Part shown: piece after piece, positions 24,117-37,105 of the stretch
How the letters are laid out: every line of letters starts with the position of its first letter
How positions within the stretch are numbered: the stretch's first letter is position 1
NCBI RefSeq assembly: GCF_019455385.1
Contig: NZ_JACOFR010000015.1
Coordinates: forward strand, 1-64,000
DNA: 64,000 bases
Direction of reading: 5' to 3'
Origin: Bradyrhizobium sp. BR 10289
Lineage (GTDB): Bacteria; Pseudomonadota; Alphaproteobacteria; Rhizobiales; Xanthobacteraceae
Translations under genes and position numbers: made by a program
Notes under the pieces: model-generated
The model's input: the letters and a program-made list of their open reading frames with translations, nothing else
The model's database searches: none
What the model was told of the DNA's origin: nothing

Positions 24117-24668
24117 ATGTCCGAGGCTTTACCGCGCATGGCGCCGCTCGCCCCGCCTTATCCCCCGGAGATCCAGCAGCAATTCGACCGCATCATGCGC
24201 GGCGCGCCGCCGCTGCTGCTCTTCCGGGTGATGGCGAGCCATGCCCGCGCCTGGGACAAGTTCCGCGCCGGCGGGCTCCTCGATCCAGGTCCACTCTCGC
24301 TGCGCCAGCGCGAGATCGTCATCGACCGCACCTGCGCGCTGAACAGATGCGAGTATGAATGGGGCGTGCATGTCGCGATCTTCTCACGCGCGGCGAAGCT
24401 CACGGAGGACGAGGTGCGCGCGACCGTGCTGGGCGATGCGAATTCAGCCTGCTGGTCACCGGGCGAGCAGGCGCTGATCGCCGCCGTCGACGCGTTGCAT
24501 CTTCGTGCGGCATTGAGCGACGAGGAGTTCGCCGCGCTGTCGGCGCATCACGACGAGGCGCAGATTTTGGAGATCATGCTGCTGTGCGGCTTCTACCGCA
24601 CGGTGTCGTATCTGGCGAATGGGCTGAAGCTGCCGCTGGAGGAGCAGGCGGCGCGGTTTCCACAGTAG
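24117..24668 (+). CDS. Carboxymuconolactone decarboxylase/AhpD-like protein
   Basis: 183 residues. The CMD fold core is TCALNRCEYEWGVHVAIFSRAAKL, read in parts, where the usual CxxC of AhpD is replaced by C-x4-C and the EYEWxxH segment of the subgroup is kept. LLCGFYRTVSYLANGLKLPLE is the second conserved block. Members act in peroxide detoxification or aromatic degradation; without a CxxC pair, AhpD-style disulfide chemistry is uncertain. Control by the divergent HxlR protein is likely. Confidence 0.85.
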   Translation: MSEALPRMAPLAPPYPPEIQQQFDRIMRGAPPLLLFRVMASHARAWDKFRAGGLLDPGPLSLRQREIVIDRTCALNRCEYEWGVHVAIFSRAAKLTEDEVRATVLGDANSACWSPGEQALIAAVDALHLRAALSDEEFAALSAHHDEAQILEIMLLCGFYRTVSYLANGLKLPLEEQAARFPQ

Positions 24669-24704
24669 GCTCCCTCGCCCCGCTTGCGGGGAGAGGCGAA
24701 GAAA

Positions 24705-25712
24705 TCAGGCCACACCCGCCCGCAGCAGGTCGTGCAGGTGCACGATCCCCACCACCTTGTTCGCCTCGGTCACCAGCAGCGTGGTAATCTTGCGCGTGTT
24801 CAGCACCTCGATCATCTCGCTGGCGAGCATCGAGGGCGGCACGGTCTTGGGTTGCCGGGTCATGATGTCGTCCACCGACGCCGTCAGCAGATCGGGCCGC
24901 ATGTTACGGCGCAGATCGCCGTCGGTGATGATGCCGACGGCCTCGTTCGCCGCGTTGACGATGCAGACACAGCCCAGTCCCTTGGCCGACATCTCCACCA
25001 CGGCGTCCGACATCAGCGTGCCCTCGGGCTTGAGCGGGATCTCCGCGCCGGTGCGCATGTAGTCGCGGACGAATTTCAGCATCGCACCCAGCTTGCCGCC
25101 GGGGTGGAAATGCGCGAACTCCAGCGCGGTGAAGCCGCGTCCCTCCAGCAGCGCGATCGCGATGGCATCGCCGATCGCGACTTGCATCATCGTCGACGTC
25201 GTCGGCGCCAGATTGTGCGGGCACGCCTCGCGCGCCTTCGGCAGCTCGATCACGATGTCGGCGGCCTGGCCGAGCGATGATGCCGCATTCGACGTCACCG
25301 CGATCATCGGGATCGCAAACCGCGCCGAATAGTTCACCAGCGTCTTCATTTCCGGCTGCTCGCCGGACCAGGACAGCGCCATGATGACGTCGTCGGTGGT
25401 GATCATGCCGAGGTCGCCATGGGCGGCTTCGGCGGTGTGGACGAAGAAGGCGGGCGTGCCGGTCGAGGCCAGCGTCGCTGCGATCTTGCGCGCCATGTGG
25501 CCTGATTTGCCGAGGCCGGTGACGATGACGCGGCCCTTGGCGTTGCGGATGAGGTCGACCGCCTTGGCGAAGGTCTCGCTGAGCGGGCCGCGCAGCGCCG
25601 CGGCGAGGGCGTTGATGCCGCTGCTCTCCGTCTCCAGCGTGCGGAGCGCGGATTGGACGCTGTCAGGGATGGGGGCGGATGATGCGGTCATCAGCGGTTT
25701 CGAGCTCGGCAT
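24705..25712 (-). CDS. Arabinose-5-phosphate isomerase (KdsD/KpsF/GutQ family)
   Basis: 335 residues from ATG 25712; ATG 25691 would remove seven. The SIS domain holds GRVIVTGLGKSGHMARKIAATLASTGTPA, in parts, the HAEAxHGDLGM-type segment (TAEAAHGDLGMI), and LSWSGEQPEM. The conserved catalytic-like APTTSTMMQVAIGDAIAIAL follows, then two CBS domains (about 210-335). It interconverts ribulose-5-P and arabinose-5-P, the first committed step to KDO for lipopolysaccharide. Confidence 0.93.
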   Translation of the reverse strand: MPSSKPLMTASSAPIPDSVQSALRTLETESSGINALAAALRGPLSETFAKAVDLIRNAKGRVIVTGLGKSGHMARKIAATLASTGTPAFFVHTAEAAHGDLGMITTDDVIMALSWSGEQPEMKTLVNYSARFAIPMIAVTSNAASSLGQAADIVIELPKAREACPHNLAPTTSTMMQVAIGDAIAIALLEGRGFTALEFAHFHPGGKLGAMLKFVRDYMRTGAEIPLKPEGTLMSDAVVEMSAKGLGCVCIVNAANEAVGIITDGDLRRNMRPDLLTASVDDIMTRQPKTVPPSMLASEMIEVLNTRKITTLLVTEANKVVGIVHLHDLLRAGVA

Positions 25713-25901
25713 GATCACGTCCAGGAGGAAAGGGGCGGAGAGTGGCGCCTGCTTAGCACGGCCCGGCGGGCGAGGCGACGAGGGCATCCAAGGCCCTCAA
25801 CGGGTCATTAACCATAATTGTTTTAACTCCATTAACGATGGTTCCCGCCAGCCGGCGCAGGCCATCTCGAAAGTAATTGATTTCGTTGGAGTTATTCCAT
25901 C

Positions 25902-27659
25902 GTGGGGTCGTCTCCAGGCACGGGCCGGAGCAAACGCGCGCAATTCCTGCGCGCCGTTTTGCCGTGTCTTGTCCCCTGCCTCGCGCTGACGGCCCTGGAA
26001 AGCGCTCCAGCGGTTGCCCAGAGCCTCACGCCCGACCTGTTCAATCCCAACCGCGGCGGCTTTGCCGCGCCCGAGACGCTGCCGACTCGCCGCACGGCGG
26101 GCGTGCCGCAGGCGCCCTCGGACGCGCTGCCGGCGCTGCCCGATCCCAATGCCGATCCGCGCAGGCGCCAGCAGCAGGCGCCCGCGACCTCGCGCGTCGG
26201 CCAGGTCCCGACCTACGGGTTGCCGGCGGCCAATGGCGCCAGCGGCTCTGGCTACGATTCGCTCAATCGCAAACGGCAGCAGCCAAAGCTCTATCCCGGC
26301 CAGCCCAAGCCGAAGCGCCCGCCCGGGCCCGGCTCGCCGCCGCCGCCCGGAACACCCGTGACGACGCTCGGCCCGCCGCGCATTGCGCCGCCGCCGTCCG
26401 AGACCGCGCACAAGACGCCGGTCGCCCCGGCGATGGCCGGCAACGTACCCGGCCAGCCGCTCCGCCGCCGCCTCAAGGCCGATGACGATGCGTTCGGCGC
26501 GGTCGGCGATTACGCCGGCAGTTTCCTGATCAAGGGCGGGCTCGAGCTATCCGCCGGCTATGACACCAACCCGGCGCGCCTGAACAAGCCCGTGGGCTCG
26601 CCGGCTTACGTCGTCGCGCCCGATCTGCTCATCCAGTCCGATTGGGAGCGTCACGCGCTGGTCGCGGATCTGCGCGGCTCGTTCAACGGCTACACCAACA
26701 ACATGCCGGCGACGATCGATGGCCTTGCCTCGCCCTCGCCGGTCGAGGTCGACCGCCCCGATTTCAACGGCCATGTCGACGGCCGCATCGACGTCAACCG
26801 CGATCTCAAGCTGACCTCGCAACTGCGCCTGCGGCTCGCCACCGACAATCCCGGCAGCCCGAACGTGCAGGCCGGCCTGCAGAAATACCCCGTTTACGCC
26901 GCCTACGGCACCACGCTCGGCTTCGACCAGACCTTCAACCGCTTCCAGGTCGCCGCCGGCGCCACCGTTGATCGCACCGCCTACACGGATTCGAAGCTCA
27001 CCGACGGTTCGACCTTCAGCAACAACGATCGCGACTTCAACCAGTATGGCGGCGTCGGCCGCTTCTCCTACGAGCTGAAGCCGGGGCTGAAACCGTTCGT
27101 CGAGGTCCAGGGCGACACCCGCGTCCACGACCAGGCCGCCGACCGCAACGGCTACTTCCGCGATTCCAACGGCGGCTACGCCAAGGTCGGCTCGTCCTTC
27201 GAATTCTCGCGCATCCTCACCGGCGAAGTCTCTGTCGGCTATTCCGCGCGCAGCTACACCGACCCGCGGCTCAGCCAGCTCTCCGGCTTCCTGACCGCGG
27301 GCTCGCTGATCTGGAACGCCAGCGGCCTGACCACGGTGAAATTGGCCACCGACACGCAGATCGCCGAGACCACCGTCGCCGGCTCCTCAGGCGTCCTGGT
27401 GCACACCTACGGCATCGAAGTCGATCACGACTTCCGCCGCTGGCTCACGGCAGTGGGCAAGTTCACCTACGGTACCTACGACTACCAGAACCAGGGCCGC
27501 AACGACAAAACCTACTCGCTCGAAGGCAACCTGATCTACAAGCTCAACCGCAACATCTGGATCAAGGGCACGCTGCGCCACGACATCCTGGATTCGAACC
27601 AGGCGGGCTCGAGCTCGCAGGGCACGGTGGTGATGCTGGGGGTGAGATTGCAGAATTAG
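25902..27659 (+). CDS. Outer-membrane beta-barrel protein (BBP2_2-type) with proline-rich N-terminus
   Basis: 585 residues from GTG 25902. A signal peptide ends at APAVAQ (about 40). About 150 residues of Pro/Arg/Gln-rich linker follow (PKRPPGPGSPPPPGTP), then a ~370-residue barrel with YAGSFLIKGGLELSAGYDTNPARL, in parts, GYTNNMP, and a C-terminal VMLGVRLQN ending typical of outer-membrane porins. The AGYDTN element is typical of the OMP_b-brl_2 family. Role unknown. Upstream 25810-25843 carries AACCAT/ATGGTT arms and several TTAA words that may be regulatory. Confidence 0.82.
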   Translation: MGSSPGTGRSKRAQFLRAVLPCLVPCLALTALESAPAVAQSLTPDLFNPNRGGFAAPETLPTRRTAGVPQAPSDALPALPDPNADPRRRQQQAPATSRVGQVPTYGLPAANGASGSGYDSLNRKRQQPKLYPGQPKPKRPPGPGSPPPPGTPVTTLGPPRIAPPPSETAHKTPVAPAMAGNVPGQPLRRRLKADDDAFGAVGDYAGSFLIKGGLELSAGYDTNPARLNKPVGSPAYVVAPDLLIQSDWERHALVADLRGSFNGYTNNMPATIDGLASPSPVEVDRPDFNGHVDGRIDVNRDLKLTSQLRLRLATDNPGSPNVQAGLQKYPVYAAYGTTLGFDQTFNRFQVAAGATVDRTAYTDSKLTDGSTFSNNDRDFNQYGGVGRFSYELKPGLKPFVEVQGDTRVHDQAADRNGYFRDSNGGYAKVGSSFEFSRILTGEVSVGYSARSYTDPRLSQLSGFLTAGSLIWNASGLTTVKLATDTQIAETTVAGSSGVLVHTYGIEVDHDFRRWLTAVGKFTYGTYDYQNQGRNDKTYSLEGNLIYKLNRNIWIKGTLRHDILDSNQAGSSSQGTVVMLGVRLQN

Positions 27660-27727
27660 CGGGCGCCGTCGGTTGCGTTCGAGCGCGTGCGGCTTAGCTC
27701 GCTCCGCTCTCGCCACCCGCTCCGGTG

Positions 27728-27828
27728 TCATGCCCCGGCTTGACCGGGGCATCCAGTACGCCGCGGCTACTCAATTGACCACAACGGTCTCTGGAATACT
27801 GGATCGCCCGCTTTCGCGGGCGATGACA
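27728..27828. repeat. Multi-hairpin palindromic repeat between convergent genes
   Basis: Contains TGCCCCGGcttgaCCGGGGCA (27731-27751), CCAGTA/TACTGG arms (27753-27758 and 27797-27802) and ATCGCCCGCtttcGCGGGCGAT (27803-27824). The whole folds as a cruciform. It separates the beta-barrel gene from gltD (convergent). Confidence 0.75.
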
Positions 27829-27863
27829 GCGTTTGCTGAGCTGGAGATGGAGCGAGCCGTCGC

Positions 27864-29315
27864 CTACCGCGGCAGATCCGTCTTTCCCATCAAAAACGTA
27901 TCGATCGACCTTGCGCACAGCCGGCCCTCGCGGATCGCCCACACCACCAGCGACTGGCCGCGGCGCATGTCGCCGGCGGAGAAAACGTTCGGGCGCGAGG
28001 TCTGGTAGTCGAGCGTGTTGGCCTTGACGTTGCCGCGCGGGTCGAGCTCGACTGACAGCAGCTTCAAGAGCCCCTCGTGCACGGGATGGACAAAGCCCAT
28101 CGCGAGCAGGACGAGGTCGGCGTTCAGCTCGAACTCGGTGCCGGCAATCGGCTTGAACTTGTCGTCGACGCGCACGCAGTGCAGCTTCTTGACCCGGCCG
28201 TTCTCGCCGGAAAACGTCTGGGTCAGCACGGCGAATTCGCGGATCGCGCCCTCGGCCTGGCTCGAGGACGTCCGCATCTTCAGCGGCCAGTTCGGCCAGG
28301 TCAGGCCCTTGTTCTCGCGCTCGGGCGGGGCGGGCATGATTTCGAGCTGGGTCACCGAGAGCGCCCCCTGGCGCAGCGAGGTGCCGATGCAGTCGCTTCC
28401 GGTGTCGCCGCCGCCGATGACGACAACGTGCTTGCCGCCGGCAAGGATCTCCTGGACGCCGCCTAGCGGCTCGCTCGAGACGCGGCGGTTCTGTTGCGGC
28501 AGGAAGTCCATGGCGTAGTGGATGCCGGCGAGGTCGCGGCCGGGGATCGGCAGGTCGCGCGGGGCTTCCGCGCCGCCGGTCAGCGCGACGGCGTCGTACT
28601 CGTTGAGCATCTCGCGCGGATCGACGTTGCCATCGGCGCCGACATGGCTGTTGTAGTGGAAGGTAACGCCTTCGGCCTCCATCTGCTTGACGCGGCGATC
28701 GATGATGCCCTTCTCCATCTTGAAGTCGGGAATGCCGTAACGAAGAAGACCGCCGGCCTTGGCGTACTTCTCGTAGACGTGCACGTCGTGACCGGCGCGC
28801 GCGAGCTGCTGGGCGCAGGCCATGCCGGCCGGGCCGGAGCCGATCACGGCGATCTTCTTGCCGGTCTTGTGGGCTGCGACCTCAGGCTTCAGCCAGCCAT
28901 TGTCCCAGGCGCGGTCGACGATCGCGCATTCGATCGTCTTGATGGTGACGGGGTTGTCGTCGATGTTGAGCGTGCAGGACGCTTCGCACGGCGCCGGGCA
29001 GATGCGGCCGGTGAACTCCGGGAAATTGTTGGTCGAGTGCAGGTTGCGCGAGGCTTCTTCCCAATTGCCCTGATAGACGAGGTCGTTGAAATCAGGGATC
29101 TGGTTGTTGACCGGGCAGCCGGGCGTGCCCGGCGCGACCGAGCCGGTGCCGTGGCAATAGGGGATGCCGCAATTCATGCAGCGCGCGGCCTGGTCGCGCG
29201 TTTCCTTCTCGGTCAAGGGAACGACGAACTCGCCAAAATGCTTCACGCGCTCGGCGACCGGGGTGTACTTGCGGTCGTGCCGTTCGATTTCGAGAAAACC
29301 CGTGATCTTGCCCAT
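27864..29315 (-). CDS. gltD: Glutamate synthase (NADPH) small subunit
   Basis: 483 residues. The N-terminal domain has cysteine clusters for [4Fe-4S] centres (ARCMNCGIPYCHG and GRICPAPCEASC). Two Rossmann motifs follow: IAVIGSGPAGMACAQQLARAG for FAD and VVIGGGDTGSDCIGTSLRQG for NADPH. It transfers electrons from NADPH to the large subunit for glutamate formation from glutamine and 2-oxoglutarate. It lies 141 bases downstream of gltB on the same strand, the standard operon. Confidence 0.96.
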   Translation of the reverse strand: MGKITGFLEIERHDRKYTPVAERVKHFGEFVVPLTEKETRDQAARCMNCGIPYCHGTGSVAPGTPGCPVNNQIPDFNDLVYQGNWEEASRNLHSTNNFPEFTGRICPAPCEASCTLNIDDNPVTIKTIECAIVDRAWDNGWLKPEVAAHKTGKKIAVIGSGPAGMACAQQLARAGHDVHVYEKYAKAGGLLRYGIPDFKMEKGIIDRRVKQMEAEGVTFHYNSHVGADGNVDPREMLNEYDAVALTGGAEAPRDLPIPGRDLAGIHYAMDFLPQQNRRVSSEPLGGVQEILAGGKHVVVIGGGDTGSDCIGTSLRQGALSVTQLEIMPAPPERENKGLTWPNWPLKMRTSSSQAEGAIREFAVLTQTFSGENGRVKKLHCVRVDDKFKPIAGTEFELNADLVLLAMGFVHPVHEGLLKLLSVELDPRGNVKANTLDYQTSRPNVFSAGDMRRGQSLVVWAIREGRLCARSIDTFLMGKTDLPR

Positions 29316-29357
29316 TAAACCCGAAGTCCCTGCCGCTTAAATTCGTTTTGTTTCTTC

Positions 29358-29444
29358 TCGTCGTTGCGAGGAGCGAAGCGACGAAGCAATCCAGTCCGCA
29401 TTGAGTTAGAAAGTCTGGATTGCTTCGCTTCGCTTGCAATGACG
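29358..29444. repeat. Palindromic repeat inside the gltB-gltD operon
   Basis: The left part (29361-29394, GCGAGGAGCGAAGCG...AAGCAATCCAG) is inverted at 29414-29443 (CTGGATTGCTTCGCTTCGC...). It forms a long imperfect hairpin in the gltB-gltD intergenic RNA, where it may stabilise the upstream message or tune the two subunits' ratio. The GAAGCAATCCAG arm is a common dispersed repeat in Bradyrhizobium-like genomes. Confidence 0.8.
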
Positions 29445-29456
29445 GAGTGTGTTGCC

Positions 29457-34190
<4,734 letters not shown>

Positions 34191-34680
34191 TGTTCCAATC
34201 CTCTCCATGCGGCAAGCTGCCTCACCGCTCCCTACGGCGCACCTTGGGCGTTCCGCGGCACCCGCCTCTGGGTCACCGCTCGTCCGTTGCGAGCCGCATT
34301 TTCTTAAATTCAGGCCTAGGCGTTCTACGTCCCCGAGAACGGCTTTGCCTGTTGCCTTCTTGGTGCTCGGAAGCACCGACTTTCGTTGCAATCCCTATGC
34401 CGGAACCGCAAGCAAAATTGAGACAGTCTTCCTGTCCTAAACACCACCTTGCCAAATTTTTGTCTATCACACAAGCGCGCGAAAGTCCCGATTCCTCATC
34501 TGTCAATCGATCGCTTTCCGAAAGTTGCGCAGCCCCGGTTTTGAAGCAAACGCGCCCTGATCCGGCCCTTCAGGCGCCGAAATCCCGAATGAAGCTTCGG
34601 AACGCCCCTTCGAAAGGCGCGCCACGCCGCAAGAAGCGAAAGAGCGCACCGCATTGGGGCCTGACAGGAGCGTCTCGACC
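34191..34680. other. Divergent intergenic region, gltB and PepSY-like gene
   Basis: 490 bases with no credible ORF. A small hairpin GGTGCT-CGGA-AGCACC is at 34362-34377. The stretch 34441-34500 is AT-richer and is the likeliest promoter zone for both genes. NtrC- or Lrp-type sites could not be assigned by eye. Confidence 0.4.
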
Positions 34681-35427
34681 ATGAAGTTTTTCACAGGATG
34701 TGTGGCCGCCGCCGCGCTGGTGCTGGCTGCGACTGCGGTTCAGGCACAAGTTCCACCGAGCGGTATCGCGGGCGGGGCCATGATCGCGGTGTCGGATTTC
34801 GACGGACCCTACGCGCCTCCGGAGGCCGCCACGCCACCGCCGCCGCGTTACGGCTACGGCTATGGCTACGACGAACGCGGCCCCGCCCCGGCGCTGCTGC
34901 CGTCGACCGAGGTCTACGCGGTGCTGCGCGAAAACGGTTTCTCGCCGCTCGGTATCCCGCGCCTGCGCGGCAGCGTTTACACCATCGCGGTGATCGACCG
35001 CCGCGGCGACGACGGCCGCCTCGTGATCGACGCTCGCGACGGACGGATCATCCGCTTCATGCCGAATGCCGACGCTTATGGCATGGCGCCGGCCTATGAG
35101 GAGCCTGCGGTCGCACCTTACCGTCCGCAGAGCGCACTGCCGCCGCCGACCCTGGTCCGCAGCGGCCCGCCGCGTCCGCCCGCGCCGATCCCGCATGTCG
35201 CCAGCCGCGCGGTGCCGCTGCCGAAGGCAGCGCCGCAGCGGGCCGAGACGCCGGTCGCGGCCGCGAAGCCGGCCGAACAGGCGCCGCAGGCTCAACCCGC
35301 GCAGCAGACGGCGGCCGTGCAGGCGAAGCCCGCGGAGGCAACGCCGCCAGCAACCGTCGGCCAGTCCAAGCCGGCAGCAACCATCCTGCCGACGCAGGAG
35401 ATGCCGGCAGCGCAGGGATTGGACTAG
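34681..35427 (+). CDS. Secreted protein with PepSY-like core and Pro/Ala-rich tail
   Basis: 248 residues from ATG 34681. The signal peptide MKFFTGCVAAAALVLAATAV is cleaved near VQAQ. A ~55-residue core (STEVYAVLRENGFSPLGIPRL, then GSVYTIAVIDRRGDDGRLVID and ARDGRIIRF) has the alpha-beta pattern of PepSY-like domains. The rest is Pro/Ala/Gln-rich low complexity with AKPAEQAPQAQPAQQ. Probably periplasmic; function unknown. A strong terminator follows. Confidence 0.7.
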   Translation: MKFFTGCVAAAALVLAATAVQAQVPPSGIAGGAMIAVSDFDGPYAPPEAATPPPPRYGYGYGYDERGPAPALLPSTEVYAVLRENGFSPLGIPRLRGSVYTIAVIDRRGDDGRLVIDARDGRIIRFMPNADAYGMAPAYEEPAVAPYRPQSALPPPTLVRSGPPRPPAPIPHVASRAVPLPKAAPQRAETPVAAAKPAEQAPQAQPAQQTAAVQAKPAEATPPATVGQSKPAATILPTQEMPAAQGLD

Positions 35428-35443
35428 GCGACACAACAAAAAA

Positions 35444-35469
35444 GCGCCCGAAAAACTTCGGGCGCTTTT
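35444..35469. terminator. Bidirectional Rho-independent terminator
   Basis: GCGCCCGAA-AAAC-TTCGGGCGC is a 9-bp stem with TTTT after it on the + strand and a T-rich tail (TTTTTTGTTG) on the - strand. It separates the convergent PepSY-like and alpha/beta hydrolase genes. Confidence 0.9.
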
Positions 35470-35487
35470 GCGTAACTGCGGCTGAAC

Positions 35488-36258
35488 CTAGCTCCGCGGA
35501 TACCCCGCTGCCTCCAAAATCAGCTTCGCCACCTCCTTCGGATGCGACACCAGCGAGAGGTGGCCGGCGTCGAGCTCGATAGTGGTCGCGTTCATGCGCT
35601 TGGCGAGGAAGCGTTCGAAATCGGGATTGATGGTGCCGTCGTTCTTCGACACCGCGTACCAGCTCGGCTTGGAATGCCATGCCGCTTCCGTGGTGCGGCC
35701 GGCGAAGATCGAGGCCGCCGTCGGCCATTGCACGGCGTAGAGCTCCTTGGCCTGCTCCGGCTTCACGCCATTGGCGAAATATTTCAGGAAGGCGTCTTCC
35801 GACAGCTTCGTATAGCCGTCGCGCTCGACGATGCCGGCGCGTGCCGGTCCGGTCGGAAACTGTTTTGACAGCGCCACAAAATCCTCGTTCGCGTCGGGCG
35901 CACGCGCGGCGATGTAGACGAGGCCGGTGACCTTGGGGTCGTTTCCGACCTGGCTGATGACGGTGCCGCCCCAGGAATGCGCGACCAGCACGGTCGGCCC
36001 GTCCTGCTCGGCCAGCGCGCGCTTGGTGGCCTCGACGGAGTCCGCCAGCGATGACAGCGGATTCTGCACCGCCGTGACGTGCAGGCCGGCGGCCTGGAGG
36101 ATCGGGATCACCTCCGACCAGCTCGAGCCGTCGGCCCAGGCGCCGTGCACCAGCACGACATTCGTCGCCTTCACCGTTTGCGGCGTCTGCGCGTGAGCAA
36201 GGCCGAGCGGGGCTGCCAAGAGGCTCGCGGCGACGAAAAGGCTGCGCCAAAGTGTCAT
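35488..36258 (-). CDS. Secreted alpha/beta hydrolase
   Basis: 256 residues from ATG 36258, chosen because GGAG is seven bases upstream (an ATG two codons earlier is too close). The signal peptide is LWRSLFVAASLLAAPLGLAHA. Oxyanion text VVLVHGAWADGSSW, nucleophile elbow VAHSWGG, and the catalytic His in LDAGHLSLVSHP are all present. The closest look is to EstC/methylesterase-like small hydrolases. Substrate unknown. Confidence 0.87.
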   Translation of the reverse strand: MTLWRSLFVAASLLAAPLGLAHAQTPQTVKATNVVLVHGAWADGSSWSEVIPILQAAGLHVTAVQNPLSSLADSVEATKRALAEQDGPTVLVAHSWGGTVISQVGNDPKVTGLVYIAARAPDANEDFVALSKQFPTGPARAGIVERDGYTKLSEDAFLKYFANGVKPEQAKELYAVQWPTAASIFAGRTTEAAWHSKPSWYAVSKNDGTINPDFERFLAKRMNATTIELDAGHLSLVSHPKEVAKLILEAAGYPRS

Positions 36259-36356
36259 GATCATTCTCCGTCTCATTCTGGGTTCGATGCCCAAAGGACG
36301 GCGCGTGAGGCGGCCTCGTTACGCCTCCTCACCGGTCTGTGATGCGTTGCGAAACG

Positions 36357-36384
36357 AAAAAACGCCCCGGGGCACCGGGGCGCT
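36357..36384 (-). terminator. Rho-independent terminator of hsp20
   Basis: On the - strand CGCCCCGG-TGCC-CCGGGGCG is followed by TTTTTT, about 30 bases after the hsp20 stop. Confidence 0.9.
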
Positions 36385-36414
36385 TTCTCAAACCTGTAAG
36401 TGACGTCGCGTAAT

Positions 36415-36885
36415 TTACGCGGCGGCTTGCGCGGCCGAGTTCTCGATCACCTGCGCCTTCGGCGCGTTGGTGTTGATCGCGATCTGGCGCGGCTTCTTGG
36501 CCTCGGGAATCTCGCGGACGAGGTCGACATGAAGCAGGCCGTTCTCGAGCGAGGCATCCTTCACCTGCACGAAATCGGCAAGCTGGAAGGCGCGCTCGAA
36601 CGCGCGGGCGGCGATGCCGCGGTAGAGCACTTCGGCTTTCGAGTTCTCATTGGCGACTTTCTCGCCCTTGATCGTCAGCGTGTTTTCCTTCGCGACGATC
36701 GAGAGCTCGTCCTTGGCGAAGCCCGAGACCGCAACGGTGATGCGGTAGGCGTTCTCGCCGGTGCGCTCGATGTTGTAGGGGGGATAACCGGGGCTGCCGT
36801 CCGAGCTGGCCTGGTCGAGCAGGTTGAAGAGGCGGTCGAAGCCGACGGTGGAACGGTAAAACGGAGTCAGGTCGTAAGTACGCAT
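36415..36885 (-). CDS. Small heat-shock protein (Hsp20/alpha-crystallin family)
   Basis: 156 residues from ATG 36885 (MRTYDLTPFYRSTVGFDRLF), which is the class A (IbpA-like) N-terminus of rhizobial Hsps. The alpha-crystallin domain runs about 35-130 with YRITVAVSGFAKDELSI, LTIKGEK and the GLL signature (ENGLLHVDLVREIPE); the C-terminal IXI-type anchor is RQIAINT. It is an ATP-independent holdase chaperone. The 5' untranslated region carries a ROSE-like thermometer and an RpoH-type promoter. Confidence 0.95.
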   Translation of the reverse strand: MRTYDLTPFYRSTVGFDRLFNLLDQASSDGSPGYPPYNIERTGENAYRITVAVSGFAKDELSIVAKENTLTIKGEKVANENSKAEVLYRGIAARAFERAFQLADFVQVKDASLENGLLHVDLVREIPEAKKPRQIAINTNAPKAQVIENSAAQAAA

Positions 36886-36997
36886 GGTCAAGTCCTCCAT
36901 TGAGCGACTGCTGGTAACCCGCCCGCCAATCGGGCCGGGCTTTAGTCTGTGTGCAGCCTGATGTTCCGGTTCCGAAACACTGGTAGCGGCCTGCACT
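36886..36997 (-). promoter_or_regulatory. ROSE-type RNA thermometer in the hsp20 leader
   Basis: On the - strand the last hairpin before the start codon is GTC-[G]-CTC-AATG-GAG-GAC (36892-36908). The Shine-Dalgarno GGAGG is paired with a TCGCT element, leaving one bulged G. This is the defining U(U/C)GCU/bulged-G arrangement of ROSE elements, which block ribosome binding at low temperature. GC-rich hairpins built from GCCCGG/CGGGCGGG lie upstream. The leader is about 110 nt from the predicted start site. Confidence 0.82.
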
Positions 36998-37003
36998 GAG
37001 GTG

Positions 37004-37031
37004 ATATGGGTGGGTCCAGACGGCGTTCAAG
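37004..37031 (-). promoter_or_regulatory. RpoH (sigma-32) type promoter for hsp20
   Basis: On the - strand, CTTGAAC, 14 bases, CCCATAT: an excellent match to the heat-shock sigma consensus (CTTGAAA and CCCATNT). The predicted transcript starts near 36997 and contains the ROSE element. Confidence 0.8.
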
Positions 37032-37105
37032 AGGGCGGCATCGGCCCCTTTTCGGCGCTCCCGCCCCTTGATTCCCAGCACTTTGGGCCCAGGCACTTTC
37101 CAATC

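Noticed and set aside
25801..25843. TTAA-rich segment before the beta-barrel gene as a CtrA site
   Set aside because: Three TTAA words are spaced 5 and 11 bases apart, not 7; left only as a remark in the gene entry.
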